Source: JBBRYK01 sp038237665
GTDB lineage: Bacteria > Actinomycetota > Thermoleophilia > Gaiellales > Gaiellaceae
Assembly (NCBI GenBank): GCA_038237665.1
Contig: JBBRYK010000124.1
Span: forward strand, 1-5,460
Length of the DNA stretch: 5,460 bases
Reading direction: 5' to 3'
Part shown: piece by piece, positions 5,368 to 5,460 of the stretch
Layout of the letters: each line of letters starts with the position of its first letter
Numbering within the stretch: the stretch's first letter is position 1
Notes under the pieces: generated by a model
Seen by the model: only the letters and a program-made list of their open reading frames with translations
What the model was told of the DNA's origin: nothing
The model's database searches: none
Position numbers and translations under genes: made by a program

Positions 5368-5460
5368 TCAGTGGCTCGTCGCCGGTGTCGTCTCGGGAGC
5401 TTTTTGCGCCGCGGGGGCGGTCGCGGCCCCGCCCAGGGAGAGCAGCGTGTCCCGAGCCCA
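5368..5460 (-). CDS. Possible C-terminal tail of a gene entering from the right edge
   Basis: On the minus strand the last 30 codons in the window read WARDTLLSLGGAATAP and then a low-complexity end, APETTPATSH, before TGA at 5370-5368, with mostly G/C third positions. The composition suits a disordered C-terminal tail of a larger protein. Its stop abuts the stop of the + frame (5365-5367) within the palindrome TGATCA, a tail-to-tail arrangement. A + strand reading of the same bases is also protein-like, so strand assignment is uncertain. Function is unknown from this fragment. Confidence 0.3.
   Translation of the reverse strand, partial: WARDTLLSLGGAATAPAAQKAPETTPATSH

Noticed and set aside
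1..5460. CRISPR array, insertion sequence ends, toxin-antitoxin or defence genes
   Set aside because: No regularly spaced repeats, transposase motifs or recognisable small toxin/antitoxin pairs were found on either strand.

Overview
The window is very GC-rich with strong G/C third-codon-position bias. The only well-preserved signalling genes are an actinobacterial-style NarL/LuxR-family two-component pair. GC-rich soil-type Actinomycetota (perhaps Thermoleophilia/Solirubrobacterales) is the best guess; this rests on codon bias and family resemblance only, and other GC-rich phyla such as Chloroflexota are not excluded.

Layout. (1) Bases 1-436 are the scarred edge of an integrated element. A tyrosine-recombinase (integrase) pseudogene on + carries an in-frame TAG and has apparently lost the segment with the nucleophilic tyrosine. 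It is followed 47 bases later by the 3' half of a tRNA-Ala(UGC) with no 5' half, the usual look of a tRNA-type attachment site, and then a hairpin that could be the original tRNA terminator. (2) Bases 437-804 hold no convincing gene. (3) Bases 805-2016 carry two minus-strand genes: a 214-residue six-helix membrane protein with two histidine clusters predicted on the outer face and, 81 bases downstream, a 161-residue secreted four-cysteine protein. (4) Bases 2017-2157 are a divergent intergenic region with two copies of the dyad GTCCCGGG-N4-CGGGAA, 22 bp apart, a good operator candidate. (5) Bases 2158-4856 are the two-component pair: a polytopic sensor histidine kinase (GAF-like, HisKA_3, HATPase_c) overlapping by 4 bases a NarL/LuxR-type response regulator with all phosphoacceptor residues. 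(6) Bases 4857-5460 contain a protein-like reading frame with no start and signs of frameshifting, then possibly the tail of a minus-strand gene entering from the right edge.

How the parts may work together (inference). The kinase probably senses a membrane or envelope condition through its many helices and phosphorylates the regulator. The regulator may bind the paired dyads to control its own operon and the divergent membrane/secreted genes, which would make 805-4856 one envelope-stress or envelope-sensing locus. No cargo, CRISPR array, toxin-antitoxin or defence system is visible. I do not see a wholly new system; the most testable novelties are the twin operator, the His-cluster membrane protein beside the two-component pair, and the element scar.
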